Shown here piece after piece: positions 1 through 8,088 of a DNA stretch of 57,602 bases. Under the pieces are notes generated by a model. The model saw only the letters and a list, made by a program, of their open reading frames with translations, was not told the origin of the DNA and did no database searches. Made by a program: the position numbers and the translations under genes. This DNA is from Flavobacteriales bacterium (GTDB lineage Bacteria > Bacteroidota > Bacteroidia > Flavobacteriales_F > PHOS-HE28): NCBI GenBank assembly GCA_016718655.1, contig JADKCV010000029.1:1-57602 (forward strand), in the 5' to 3' direction. The stretch's first letter is position 1, and every line of letters starts with the position of its first letter.

Positions 1-1469
1 GTCCCATCGTATTGGTACAGGTGGAGCGCACCGGCAAGGACCAGCGCGGCAGCGGTTTCATCCATGCCGAGGATGCCAAGGAATACCTGCTGGAGGAATG
101 CGGCATACCCCCGCAACACGTCGCCATCAAGAGCAGCGAGAAGGACGACATAGAGGGCATGGACCTCGACGCCCGCGATGTGGAGGTGCGCTACATCATC
201 ACCAAGCAAGCCTTGCAGGAGGGCTGGGACTGCTCCTTCGCGTACGTCCTCACCATCCTTACCAACCCGAGCAGCAAGAACGCCCTGACCCAGTTGGTGG
301 GCCGCATACTGCGCCAACCCAACGCGCGCAAGACCAAGGTGAAGGCATTGGACGAGTGCTACGTGTACTGTTTCCAACAGAACGCCGGTGGACTTATGAA
401 CGCTATCCGCGCCGGACTGCAAGGCGAAGGCCTGGGCGACATTGCCGGTCGCGTGGCCGAGAACACCGACGACGTGGTACACGAGCCGCAGGAAGACTAC
501 GGCTACCGGAAGCAGTTCAAGAAGTTCGAGGGCACCATCTACCTGCCTCACTTCATCATACAGGAAGGTGGCACTTGGCGCGAGTTGCGCTATGAGATGG
601 ACCTTGCCAGCCGCATCGACTGGAGCACAGCGGATGTGAGTTCCATTGCCAAGCTTCACTTGGAAGCGTTGGAAAGCAAGGACGAGCACACCGCCTTCAA
701 GCTGAGCAGCGACCCCGCCCAAATGGTAGAGAAGCAGAAGAGCGAACGCCTCGAAGGCGGCGGCCTCACCGTGGACCTGCTCTTCATCACACGCCACATC
801 CTGGACGTGGTGCCCAACCCTTGGGTAGCCTACAAGGTGGCCCGTGAAGCCATCGAAGGCTTGCGTAAGAACAACGCCGAACCACTGATCGCCGCCAACC
901 TCGTGTACATCGTGGAGGAACTGGTGAAGGTGTTGCAAGAGCAGAAGGACACCCAGGCCGAGATTCTCCAGAAAGGCACCGGCTTCGAGGTACCGAAGAG
1001 CATACGCGTAACCAAGAGCAACGTGCTGATCAATGCAAGGAAAGGCGAACTCCTCCAGAAGAGCCTCTTTGAGAAGGTGGACAAGGACGATATGAACACG
1101 CTGGAGGAAAGCGTGGCGCTATGCCTGGACGAACAGGACAAACTCCTGTGGTGGTACCGGAACACCGTACCCAGCGGCTACTTCGTGCAAGGCTGGCAAA
1201 AGAACAAGGTGTACGCCGACTTCGTGACCGCTAAGACGAAGGCGGATGACCCCACGGACTATGGCTCCGTGATGGTGCTGGAAACGAAAGGCCTGCACCT
1301 GAAGAACGAGGACACCAAGTACAAGCAGAGCATCTTCGAGATCTGCAACACCTTCGGTAAGCAGACCCCCTGGGGTGAACTGGAACTGGAGTTCAGCCAG
1401 AAGGAGGTGGAGTTCCAAGTGATCTTCGAGGACGAGTGGAAGCAGCGGGTGTTGGAGGAGTTCAGGTAA
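1..1469 (+). CDS. Type III restriction enzyme Res subunit (C-terminal part, truncated by window edge)
   Basis: This is the C-terminal part of the helicase/nuclease subunit of a type III restriction-modification system. Res uses ATP to move along DNA and cuts after meeting a second complex. The reading frame is open to the window edge, so the N-terminal helicase motifs lie outside. Visible are the second RecA-like domain with VRYIITKQALQEGWDCSF, the motif VI region QLVGRILRQP with its arginines, and a C-terminal nuclease-like stretch YADFV...VMVLETKG that fits a PD-(D/E)XK fold. The modification (Mod) gene is not downstream, so it should lie upstream of the window. A divergent SF2 helicase with the same C-terminus outside a restriction system cannot be excluded. 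Confidence 0.85.
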   Translation, partial: PIVLVQVERTGKDQRGSGFIHAEDAKEYLLEECGIPPQHVAIKSSEKDDIEGMDLDARDVEVRYIITKQALQEGWDCSFAYVLTILTNPSSKNALTQLVGRILRQPNARKTKVKALDECYVYCFQQNAGGLMNAIRAGLQGEGLGDIAGRVAENTDDVVHEPQEDYGYRKQFKKFEGTIYLPHFIIQEGGTWRELRYEMDLASRIDWSTADVSSIAKLHLEALESKDEHTAFKLSSDPAQMVEKQKSERLEGGGLTVDLLFITRHILDVVPNPWVAYKVAREAIEGLRKNNAEPLIAANLVYIVEELVKVLQEQKDTQAEILQKGTGFEVPKSIRVTKSNVLINARKGELLQKSLFEKVDKDDMNTLEESVALCLDEQDKLLWWYRNTVPSGYFVQGWQKNKVYADFVTAKTKADDPTDYGSVMVLETKGLHLKNEDTKYKQSIFEICNTFGKQTPWGELELEFSQKEVEFQVIFEDEWKQRVLEEFR

Positions 1470-1605
1470 GATCGCCATGGTGGAGACCACCGTCGGCCCG
1501 GGTTAGGCACATTCACAGGCTACGGGATAGAGCGTTCCGAAAAGAGTCGGTGCATTAAGAAACGGCATGTGTTGAAAACTGGCCGATCTCGGTCGGTCGG
1601 TTTCC

Positions 1606-2364
1606 TTGTTGCGTGAAAGATCATTTGTACTTCCCACTGGTGAACACACGGAACATGCCCCCACGCTGCGCTACATACTGACAAAGGCGTCCGACATGGG
1701 CGCCACGTTGGGCGTTGTGCAGCGCATGTCCGGAAGCATCCGTACCATGTTCCGCGAACAGCGGCACTTGTCAGGCGATCCGAACCTTAAGTCGGGTGAC
1801 ATGGTGGCGATGACGGACAACAAAGGCGCTATGTCGGGCGACATGAGCGCCATGCCCTGCGACCTGTACTTGATGCCGTCCGACATCGAAGCCATGTCGG
1901 ACAACTATGCCCGCATGTCCCTGTTATCGTTGCTGCGGTCGTTGAACCCGTTCGCTTTGTTGTGCGGCATGGCCGCGATGTTGCGGTACGAGATCAGTGA
2001 GTGGTACTACCGGAAGATGGGGCTTTCCGACCCGGTAATGCGGAAGTACTATCGGGAAACTGATTTCGATGATCTATTCGAAGTGGGGTACATCGATGAC
2101 GATCCTTTCACGTACGGTCGGTTCCACAAGAAGTGGAAGCCCATGCCACCCCTTGTACACGAACTGCTCTACTTTCTAGTCGCCGTCAAGCCAGTGCGGC
2201 GCGATCCGGAAGTTTTGCTTGCGTTCCTCCTGGCATTTGCCCGCCTTGTACTGGGCCTTTCGGAACGCACCGGAGGTCAGGACCTTCCATATCTCCTTGC
2301 TTTACAGGACGGCAACGGAAGGAGTCCGCTCGGTCCACGCCCACCACCGTTTTCCGCCTGCTAA
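1606..2364 (+). CDS. Doubtful hypothetical ORF with Met/Asp-rich repeats
   Basis: The ORF would give a 252-aa protein of unknown function. Residues about 60-105 are a degenerate repeat rich in M-S-x-D-M, produced by a palindromic DNA repeat that also reads as M-S-x-D-M on the other strand. This part therefore may be a DNA repeat rather than a protein. The later part (about residues 120-225, with WYYRKMGLSDP and two hydrophobic stretches) looks more protein-like, but the C-terminus is a proline-rich run suggesting the frame is lost near 2300. I recognise no family. The ORF may be spurious or a decayed gene behind the restriction gene. Confidence 0.25.
   Translation: MLRERSFVLPTGEHTEHAPTLRYILTKASDMGATLGVVQRMSGSIRTMFREQRHLSGDPNLKSGDMVAMTDNKGAMSGDMSAMPCDLYLMPSDIEAMSDNYARMSLLSLLRSLNPFALLCGMAAMLRYEISEWYYRKMGLSDPVMRKYYRETDFDDLFEVGYIDDDPFTYGRFHKKWKPMPPLVHELLYFLVAVKPVRRDPEVLLAFLLAFARLVLGLSERTGGQDLPYLLALQDGNGRSPLGPRPPPFSAC
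1690..1925. repeat. Cluster of degenerate ATGTCsGrCGACAT-type palindromes
   Basis: About ten variants of a 12-15 base motif built on ATGTCG/CGACAT occur in roughly 235 bases. The clearest is ATGTCGGGCGACAT at about 1832, a 6+6 inverted repeat around GG. Others are tgtccgacatgg, gtcgggtgacatgg, atgacggacaac and atgtcggacaac. The spacing is irregular (about 12-36 bases), so this is not a simple tandem array. Confidence 0.5.
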
Positions 2365-2599
2365 CGGCACCCGCGCTGGATCGTCTGCCCTTTGTGGTCT
2401 GCGATACAGTGATCATCTGCACTGAGCTGATCGTCCTCCGTGCAATGCGGTGCCGTGCGCTTGCAAGGCAGTTTGGCCTGTGCCGGCAAGGTCCCCTCTG
2501 GACCGGACAGGTGCATCCCTCAGGAGCACCGGCGATCGAACCTTCTTTCAATAACCGGTGGTTTCCTGCATGGCAGGACAGCACCAAATACCTTAGGTC

Positions 2600-3216
2600 A
2601 TGAGCAGATTAGTAAAGGCCATTGCCCGCTTGAACGCAGTGCAATTGGTCGCCCGTTCACTTTTCATTGAAGAACGCCTGGAGGACAACCCGGCGTTCAC
2701 CACCCTTTCACCCAGCCTTGCGGAGATCGCCACCAAGCGCGAAGCCCTACAGCAGGCGATCACCGAGGCGGCCGATGGTGGCCGCACAGTGACCGCGCAA
2801 CGCGAGCAGCGCAGACGCGAGCTGAAACTGGCTCTCGATGCACTGGCCGGTGACGTCATGAGCCAGGCCGGTGATGACGCGGAAAAGATCCTTGGTGCGG
2901 GTTTCTTCGTGCGCAAGAACAGCCGTTCACAGGAGGGGCTACCGATGCCCCTGAAGCTGCGCGCCCGGATCAGCGACCACGTTGGTGAGGCCCGCCTGGA
3001 CTGGGCCACCACCAAGGGCGCCGCTCTCTATGTGGTGGAGCACAACGGTGTTTCCCCGACGATGCCGCAGCCTGGACCCAGGTGGCGGAGACCACGCGCA
3101 TCCGGCAGGTGGTTTCCGGGCTGACGAGCGCCAGGGAACATTGGTTCCGAGTGCGTGCCATCGGTACCACGGGCAGGAGCCCTTGGAGCGATGTGGCGCG
3201 CACGCTGGTGCGTTGA
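2600..3216 (+). CDS. Conserved hypothetical protein with C-terminal fibronectin-III-like half, frameshifted
   Basis: The first 150 residues are a charged helical region (KAIARLNAVQLV...) followed by LPMPLKLRARISDHVGEARLDW, then a fibronectin-III-like stretch. At about 3055 the reading frame is lost. Moving by one base restores a sensible FN3 end (DDAAAWTQVAETTRIRQV, then HWFRVRAIG and SPWSDVARTLVR) that stops at 3216 just before a terminator hairpin. The reconstructed protein is about 205 aa. It resembles a Bacteroidota family of unknown function that I recall only by pattern; a cytosolic location is likely since no signal peptide is seen. The break is probably a missing or extra base in the assembly. 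Confidence 0.6.
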
Positions 3217-3271
3217 GTGCTTTGTAGAAAGCCATCCTGCTCTGGGGCAGATGTGCGGTGATGAAGGTGCG

Positions 3272-3289
3272 GCCCCGCTTCGGCGGGGC
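3272..3289 (+). terminator. Hairpin with TTCG tetraloop
   Basis: GCCCCGC-TTCG-GCGGGGC forms a perfect 7-bp GC stem with a very stable TTCG loop, 55 bases after the stop of the FN3-like gene. The rest of the 3217-3551 gap shows no gene that I can support. Confidence 0.65.
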
Positions 3290-3551
3290 TGTGCTGTTCA
3301 GTACCTGTTGGCGCGCGATCTGATGGCCTCGCGATGGCAAGGCGCATCGGGCACGTGTAGCGCATTCAGAGGTACCAACAGCGTGTTCCGTCCAAGGAGA
3401 ATGAGCAGCATGCCTCGGCAGCCCTGCTTGAATGACCGAACAACCAGGCCGGAACGCTTCCGGGAGCCTCGATGATCTTTCGGTGCCTCAGTTGAACGTG
3501 GCGCTTTCCAGGCCTGGTCGATACTCCTCCCTGGAGCATGGTCAGAATAAT

Positions 3552-3567
3552 TATGATGCATGTCATA
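3552..3567 (+). promoter_or_regulatory. CRP/FNR-family operator-like palindrome upstream of the NO reductase operon
   Basis: TATGA-TGCATG-TCATA is a 5+6+5 inverted repeat with the geometry of CRP/FNR-family sites (TGTGA-N6-TCACA in CRP). Its centre (3559.5) lies about 40-42 bases before the start point predicted from the -7 element at 3588-3595, the classical position for activation by this family. A nitrosative-stress or low-oxygen regulator of the CRP/FNR superfamily is the natural candidate, and one such gene lies at 14791-15375. The link is inferred. Confidence 0.55.
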
Positions 3568-3587
3568 CAATATGGACCTATACAGGA

Positions 3588-3595
3588 TAGATTTG
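3588..3595 (+). promoter_or_regulatory. -7 promoter element TAGATTTG of norC operon
   Basis: TAGATTTG matches the Bacteroidota -7 consensus TAnnTTTG exactly. It predicts transcription from about 3600, a few bases before the ATG at 3611. This argues that an in-frame ATG at 3560, inside the palindrome and upstream of the promoter, is not the start of NorC. Confidence 0.55.
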
Positions 3596-3610
3596 TCCCG
3601 AATAGAGAAC

Positions 3611-4069
3611 ATGTCACACGGGCGATCGACATCCTTCCAAGGCGTTCATCAGCGGGCGATCATTCTCGTCCTGGTGGGGCTTTTCGCTGTGCAGACGGCC
3701 TTGACATGGACCTCGTCCACTTCGGTGGCACCTGGCCGAGGATCGCTGAGCACACAGGCCCTTATCGGGCGGCAACTGTATCAGGACCATAACTGCACAG
3801 CCTGCCATCAGCTGTATGGCCTGGGCGGATACATGGGTCCGGACCTCACCAATGTGACGCGTGCTCAGGGAAAGGGTCCGGACTATGCAAGGGGCATCAT
3901 CCTGCACGGTACGCAGCTGATGCCTGCCCAGCAGGTCACACCTGCCGAGGCCGGGCACTTGGTGGCCTATTTGGATGCCTGGGCGTCATCGGGGACCTAT
4001 CCCATCCGCAGTTTCGACCTCACGCCTTGGGGCACCTATCTCCAGATGAACGACGATGCCCGCGATTGA
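3611..4069 (+). CDS. norC: NorC-like membrane-anchored monoheme cytochrome c
   Basis: This small cytochrome c would deliver electrons to the adjacent NO reductase-like subunit. From the ATG at 3611 the protein is 152 aa: one membrane anchor at residues 16-33, heme-binding C62-T-A-C65-H66, the GLGGYMGPDL stretch typical of NorC, and M105 in GTQLMP as probable sixth heme ligand. The heme domain should face the periplasm. I chose 3611 because the promoter lies between it and the next upstream ATG. The gene overlaps norB by 14 bases, so the two are translationally coupled. It could be called a generic cytochrome c, but the context makes NorC the best call. Confidence 0.85.
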   Translation: MSHGRSTSFQGVHQRAIILVLVGLFAVQTALTWTSSTSVAPGRGSLSTQALIGRQLYQDHNCTACHQLYGLGGYMGPDLTNVTRAQGKGPDYARGIILHGTQLMPAQQVTPAEAGHLVAYLDAWASSGTYPIRSFDLTPWGTYLQMNDDARD

Positions 4070-5426
4070 CCGGTCCGCCCTGCTCTTCCTGGTGTTCGGA
4101 GTCGTTTCCCTGTGGCTGGGAGCCTTCTTTGGACTGTTGGGCGCATGGCAACAGGTCATGCCCGGGCTGTTCGATGTCATCCCCTTTGTGAAGTCGAGGC
4201 CCCTGCATGTTTCACTCGTCATCTCCTGGATCTTCATGGTGGCTGTGGGCGGGGTCTATCATTATCTGCCCCTGTTGGTGGGGCGCCCCATGCACTCGCC
4301 TCGCCTGGTCAGGGTGCATCTGTTCCTCTGGATGATCCTCGGGCTCGCTGTTCTGGGCAGTTATATGCTCGGCCGCTTCGGAGGCCGGGAGTACTGGGAA
4401 TTTCCTCCCGCGTTGGGAGGGCTCATTGCCGTCTCCTGGTTTTTGCTGGTCTACAATTTTTTCAGAACGGCCATGCAGGGTCGTGGTCCCTGGCCCGCGT
4501 ACCTCTGGATGTGGGCGACGGGGGTCGTCTTCTTCCTGCTGACCTTTCTGGAAGCCTACAGCTGGTTGTGGCCGCGTGATGACGCCAATGTGGTACGCGA
4601 CCTTACCGTGCAGTGGAAGGCCTATGGCGCGCTCACCGGTTCGTGGAACATGCTGGTATACGGGTTGGCCCTGGTCGTGATGGAGCGCATCAGTGGTGTT
4701 ACCGAGTATGCACGCTCCCGAACGGCGTTCCTGCTCTATGCGCTCGGCTTCACCAACCTGCTTTTCGGTTGGGCGCACCATATCTATCCGGTGCCCTCTG
4801 CACCCTGGCTGCGCTATCTGGCCTATGGGGTGAGCATGACGGAGTGGATCCTGCTGGCGCGCATGATCAGACATTGGCGCCATACCCTGGACGGTGCGCA
4901 GCGCCACCAGCACGTCCTCGCGGCCCATTTCCTATATGCGAGCGAGGCCTGGGTCTTCCTCAATCTGGGATTAGCCCTGCTGATCTCCATTCCCGCCATC
5001 AACCTGTTCACGCATGGCACGCACATCACCGTGGCCCATGCCATGGGCAGTACGATCGGCATAAACACCATGATCCTCTTCGCAGCGATCTTCCATACAG
5101 TGGATCGGGTGCACGGGGACACTGGTACGCGCGTTCAGTATGTGCGGTTGGGATTTTGGCTGCTCAATGGTGGCCTGGTCCTATTCTGGCTCAGCCTGAT
5201 CGGCGCTGGAATGATCAAGGGTTGGTACACCCTGATGAGCGACCTGTCGTTCCAGGACATCATGGTGATGGTGCGTCCGTTCCTCATGTCCTTCGCCGCC
5301 TGGGGCATCGTGCTGTTCGTGGGCATCACGTTGCTGGCGGTGCATGCATCATGGGCCTTGCTGGGTCCGTTCCTGCGGTCAAGACCCGTGCCGGTCGATC
5401 GATCAACCGAAGCCTACAACCGATGA
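4056..5426 (+). CDS. norB: Heme-copper NO reductase-like catalytic subunit (NorB-like), variant active site
   Basis: A 456-aa protein with about 12 membrane segments, of the heme-copper oxidase superfamily; predicted to reduce NO to N2O with electrons from the upstream cytochrome c. Visible ligands: H51 in SRPLHVSL (low-spin heme), H241-H242 in GWAHHIYP (FeB/CuB pair) and H328 in THITVAHAM (active-site heme). Two usual ligands are replaced. The helix VI histidine is N198 in SWNMLVYG, with Y202 four residues on, and the second His of the HxH motif is M330. The helix VI glutamate of classical cNOR is absent. I recall this pattern in Bacteroidota proteins variously annotated as cbb3-type oxidase subunit I or NO reductase. 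NO reductase is favoured by the NorC-like partner. Its stop overlaps the start of nadA (ATGA). Confidence 0.75.
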   Translation: MPAIDRSALLFLVFGVVSLWLGAFFGLLGAWQQVMPGLFDVIPFVKSRPLHVSLVISWIFMVAVGGVYHYLPLLVGRPMHSPRLVRVHLFLWMILGLAVLGSYMLGRFGGREYWEFPPALGGLIAVSWFLLVYNFFRTAMQGRGPWPAYLWMWATGVVFFLLTFLEAYSWLWPRDDANVVRDLTVQWKAYGALTGSWNMLVYGLALVVMERISGVTEYARSRTAFLLYALGFTNLLFGWAHHIYPVPSAPWLRYLAYGVSMTEWILLARMIRHWRHTLDGAQRHQHVLAAHFLYASEAWVFLNLGLALLISIPAINLFTHGTHITVAHAMGSTIGINTMILFAAIFHTVDRVHGDTGTRVQYVRLGFWLLNGGLVLFWLSLIGAGMIKGWYTLMSDLSFQDIMVMVRPFLMSFAAWGIVLFVGITLLAVHASWALLGPFLRSRPVPVDRSTEAYNR

Positions 5427-6400
5427 GCATCCACGCCGTCCAAGAGCTACCTGCCGACCCGCGATCGATGGACCACGATGCCTTGGTCAGGGGCATCCGT
5501 CGGCTGAAGCGTGAACGAAATGCCGTCTTGCTGGCGCACTACTACCAGACCCCGGACATCCAGGATGTGGCCGATCATGTGGGGGACAGCCTGCAGCTGG
5601 CGCAGGCGGCCGATCGCAGCACCAGTGATGTGATCGTCTTCGCCGGGGTGCTTTTCATGGCCGAGACCGCTAAGATCCTGAACCCCGGGCGTACGGTGGT
5701 GGTGCCCGACCTGCAGGCCGGTTGTTCATTGTCCGACAGTGCACCGGCGGGTCCTTTCGCGGCCTTCCTCGAAGCCCATCCGCACCATCTGGTGGTGAGC
5801 TACATCAATTGCAGCGCGGCCGTGAAGGCGATGAGCGACATCATCTGCACCAGTAGCAATGCCGTGCGGGTGGTGAACAGCCTACCGGCCGATCGTCCGA
5901 TCATCTTCGCTCCGGACAAGCACCTGGGAGCGTATGTGCAACGGGTCACGGGCCGCAAGCTCCTACTTTGGAATGGCGTGTGCGAGGTGCACGTGGATAT
6001 CAGCATCGACAAGTTGAAACTGCTGATGATGCAATTCGAGGACGCCAAGCTCATTGCGCATCCTGAGTGTCCGGAGCCGATCCTGGCCGAGGCCCACCAT
6101 ATCGGCTCGACCTCATCCCTGATCGATTTCGTACAGCGCGATCCGGGGCAGCGCTACATCGTGGCCACCGAGGCAGGGATCCTGCACAGGATGCGTGCTG
6201 CCGTTCCGGACAAGCACCTGATACCGGCACCGGCGTATGCGAACAATACCTGTGCGTGCAGTGAATGCCCCTACATGAAGCTGAACACCTTGGAAAAGGT
6301 GTACCGCGCGTTGGATACCCTGCAGCCGGAGATCGTATTGCCGGAACACATTTCGATCGGCGCCGAACGTGCTTTGCGTCGTATGCTCTCCCTGGGATGA
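5423..6400 (+). CDS. nadA: Quinolinate synthase NadA
   Basis: NadA condenses iminoaspartate with dihydroxyacetone phosphate to quinolinate in de novo NAD synthesis, in the cytosol. The 325-aa protein has the family landmarks: AVLLAHYYQTPDIQDVADHV near the N-terminus, three widely spaced cysteines for the [4Fe-4S] cluster (LQAGCSLSD, WNGVCEVHV and the C-terminal NNTCACSECPYM), and HPECP. The start overlaps the norB stop by four bases (ATGA), and its own stop overlaps the nadB start in the same way. It is therefore the third gene of one transcript with norCB. The [4Fe-4S] cluster of NadA enzymes is oxygen- and NO-sensitive, which may matter for the gene order. Confidence 0.96.
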   Translation: MSIHAVQELPADPRSMDHDALVRGIRRLKRERNAVLLAHYYQTPDIQDVADHVGDSLQLAQAADRSTSDVIVFAGVLFMAETAKILNPGRTVVVPDLQAGCSLSDSAPAGPFAAFLEAHPHHLVVSYINCSAAVKAMSDIICTSSNAVRVVNSLPADRPIIFAPDKHLGAYVQRVTGRKLLLWNGVCEVHVDISIDKLKLLMMQFEDAKLIAHPECPEPILAEAHHIGSTSSLIDFVQRDPGQRYIVATEAGILHRMRAAVPDKHLIPAPAYANNTCACSECPYMKLNTLEKVYRALDTLQPEIVLPEHISIGAERALRRMLSLG

Positions 6401-7998
6401 AGAGGCCCCTCAACGTACTGGTCGTGGGCAGTGGCATCGCTGGCATGAGCTACGCCATCGAACTGGCGGGGTCGGCCATCGGGCGGAACGTGCGGATCAG
6501 ACTGCTCTCCAAGGCTCCGGTGCATGCCAGCAGTTCGTATGCCGCACAGGGCGGTGTGGCCGCCGTGATGGACGCGCGGGACAGTTTCGATGGGCATGTG
6601 GAGGATACCCTGATGGTGGGCGGTGGACGCAATGAACCGAAGGTGGTGGACCGTATCGTGCGCGAGGGTCCCCATCTGGTGAACAAGTTGATCGCCATGG
6701 GTGCCTCCTTCGATGCCGATGTTTCCGGACGGTTGCACCTGTCCCTTGAAGGAGGGCATTCCGCTGCCCGGGTGGTCCATCATGAGGACCGTACAGGTGC
6801 GGAGATCGTCAGGGTCCTCCGGGGTCGGGTCAGGGCATTGCCCATGATCGAGGTCTGGGAGGGTTGGCAGGCGCTTGATCTGTTGGTGCAGGGTGAGCAT
6901 GGCCAGCGACGTTGTGCCGGGCTCAGTGCCTTGGAGCAGCGGACGGGCACCATGCACACCTTACAGGCCGACCTCGTCGTGCTGGCCACAGGCGGTGTGG
7001 GTCAGGTATACCAGCACACCACCAACCCCACCGCGTCCACAGGCGATGGCATTGCAATGGCCGTTCGGGCCGGTGTCCCATTGCGTGACATGGCCTTTGT
7101 GCAGTTCCATCCCACGGCTATGTATACCGGTACATCCGGGCAGGCCTTCCTGATCAGTGAGGCGGTCCGCGGTGCAGGTGCACGGCTCCTTTGCCATGAC
7201 GGTAAGCCGCTGATGGATGGCCTGCATGCCATGGGAGACCTGGCACCGCGCAATGTGGTGGCACGTGCCATCCACCGAGAGATGGAACGCAGCGGAACGG
7301 AGCATGTCTGGCTTGATATCGCGCCTGTTGGTGCTGCGCGATTCGCACGGGAGTTCCCCGCCATCGATCGGCGTTGTGGCGAACTGGGTCTGCGGCCCGT
7401 GCGGGACCTCCTCCCCGTGATGCCCGCCGCCCACTATCTATGCGGCGGTATCGCCACCGACGATCGGGGACGCACCGGTCTGCCCGGCCTGCTGGCACTG
7501 GGCGAATGTGCTGGAAGCGGCTCGCACGGGGCCGACCGCTTGGCCTCCAACTCCTTGCTGGAGGCCATGGTGATCGCCATGCGGGCAGCCGCCATCGCGC
7601 CAACATACGCTCCGTCGGATGGTCCGATCACGGCGAACGCCTTTGCCGAATTCAGCATCACGGGCCGTACCCATGCCAGCATCGATCGGGCCATCCGTGA
7701 CCTGAGACATGCCATGACCTGTCATGTGGGGGTGGTGCGGGACCGTGACGGGCTGGCCTGTGCGCTGCGCACCATCGCGCATGCTGAGCTGGTGGTCGCC
7801 CGACGATGGGTCCGGCGCCGCTTGTCAGATGGGCTGTTCAACTTGCGGGATATGACGGCCGTGGCGCGCGTGATCACCGAAGCAGCATTGGCCGAACCCC
7901 GCAGCGTGGGCACGCACTTCCTCGCGGATGAGGTGGCATCCCCGGAGCATCGCTCCTCCCGCTCCACGAAGATCCAAGCTCGTTTTGCGCGCCGATGA
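6397..7998 (+). CDS. nadB: L-aspartate oxidase NadB
   Basis: NadB oxidises L-aspartate to iminoaspartate with FAD, feeding NadA directly; it can use fumarate instead of oxygen as electron acceptor. The 533-aa protein starts with the dinucleotide-binding VVGSGIAGMSYAIEL, followed by SSSYAAQGGVAAV (FAD binding), the active-site region QFHPTAMY, and the C-terminal FAD motif GADRLASNSLLEAMV with a C-terminal helical domain. Length fits the family. The ATGA overlap with nadA fixes the start at 6397; a longer in-frame extension upstream lies inside nadA and is not real. Last gene of the norCB-nadAB unit. Confidence 0.96.
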   Translation: MKRPLNVLVVGSGIAGMSYAIELAGSAIGRNVRIRLLSKAPVHASSSYAAQGGVAAVMDARDSFDGHVEDTLMVGGGRNEPKVVDRIVREGPHLVNKLIAMGASFDADVSGRLHLSLEGGHSAARVVHHEDRTGAEIVRVLRGRVRALPMIEVWEGWQALDLLVQGEHGQRRCAGLSALEQRTGTMHTLQADLVVLATGGVGQVYQHTTNPTASTGDGIAMAVRAGVPLRDMAFVQFHPTAMYTGTSGQAFLISEAVRGAGARLLCHDGKPLMDGLHAMGDLAPRNVVARAIHREMERSGTEHVWLDIAPVGAARFAREFPAIDRRCGELGLRPVRDLLPVMPAAHYLCGGIATDDRGRTGLPGLLALGECAGSGSHGADRLASNSLLEAMVIAMRAAAIAPTYAPSDGPITANAFAEFSITGRTHASIDRAIRDLRHAMTCHVGVVRDRDGLACALRTIAHAELVVARRWVRRRLSDGLFNLRDMTAVARVITEAALAEPRSVGTHFLADEVASPEHRSSRSTKIQARFARR

Positions 7999-8088
7999 CC
8001 TGATGCCGGTCAGTTCGGGCCAGCGGACACTGCACCACTTTCGCGGCATTGAATGAATGTGCTTGAGCACACTGAAACGAAGGGTACG

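Noticed and set aside
4056..5426. Nitric oxide dismutase
   Set aside because: The protein is short, lacks the quinol-NOR N-terminal extension and has a cytochrome c partner; the altered ligands alone are not enough.
4613..6400. 595-aa version of NadA starting inside norB
   Set aside because: The upstream part is an out-of-frame reading of norB; the ATGA overlap at 5423 gives a normal-length NadA.
6265..7998. 577-aa version of NadB starting inside nadA
   Set aside because: The family N-terminus (VVGSGIAGM) begins right after the ATG at 6397.
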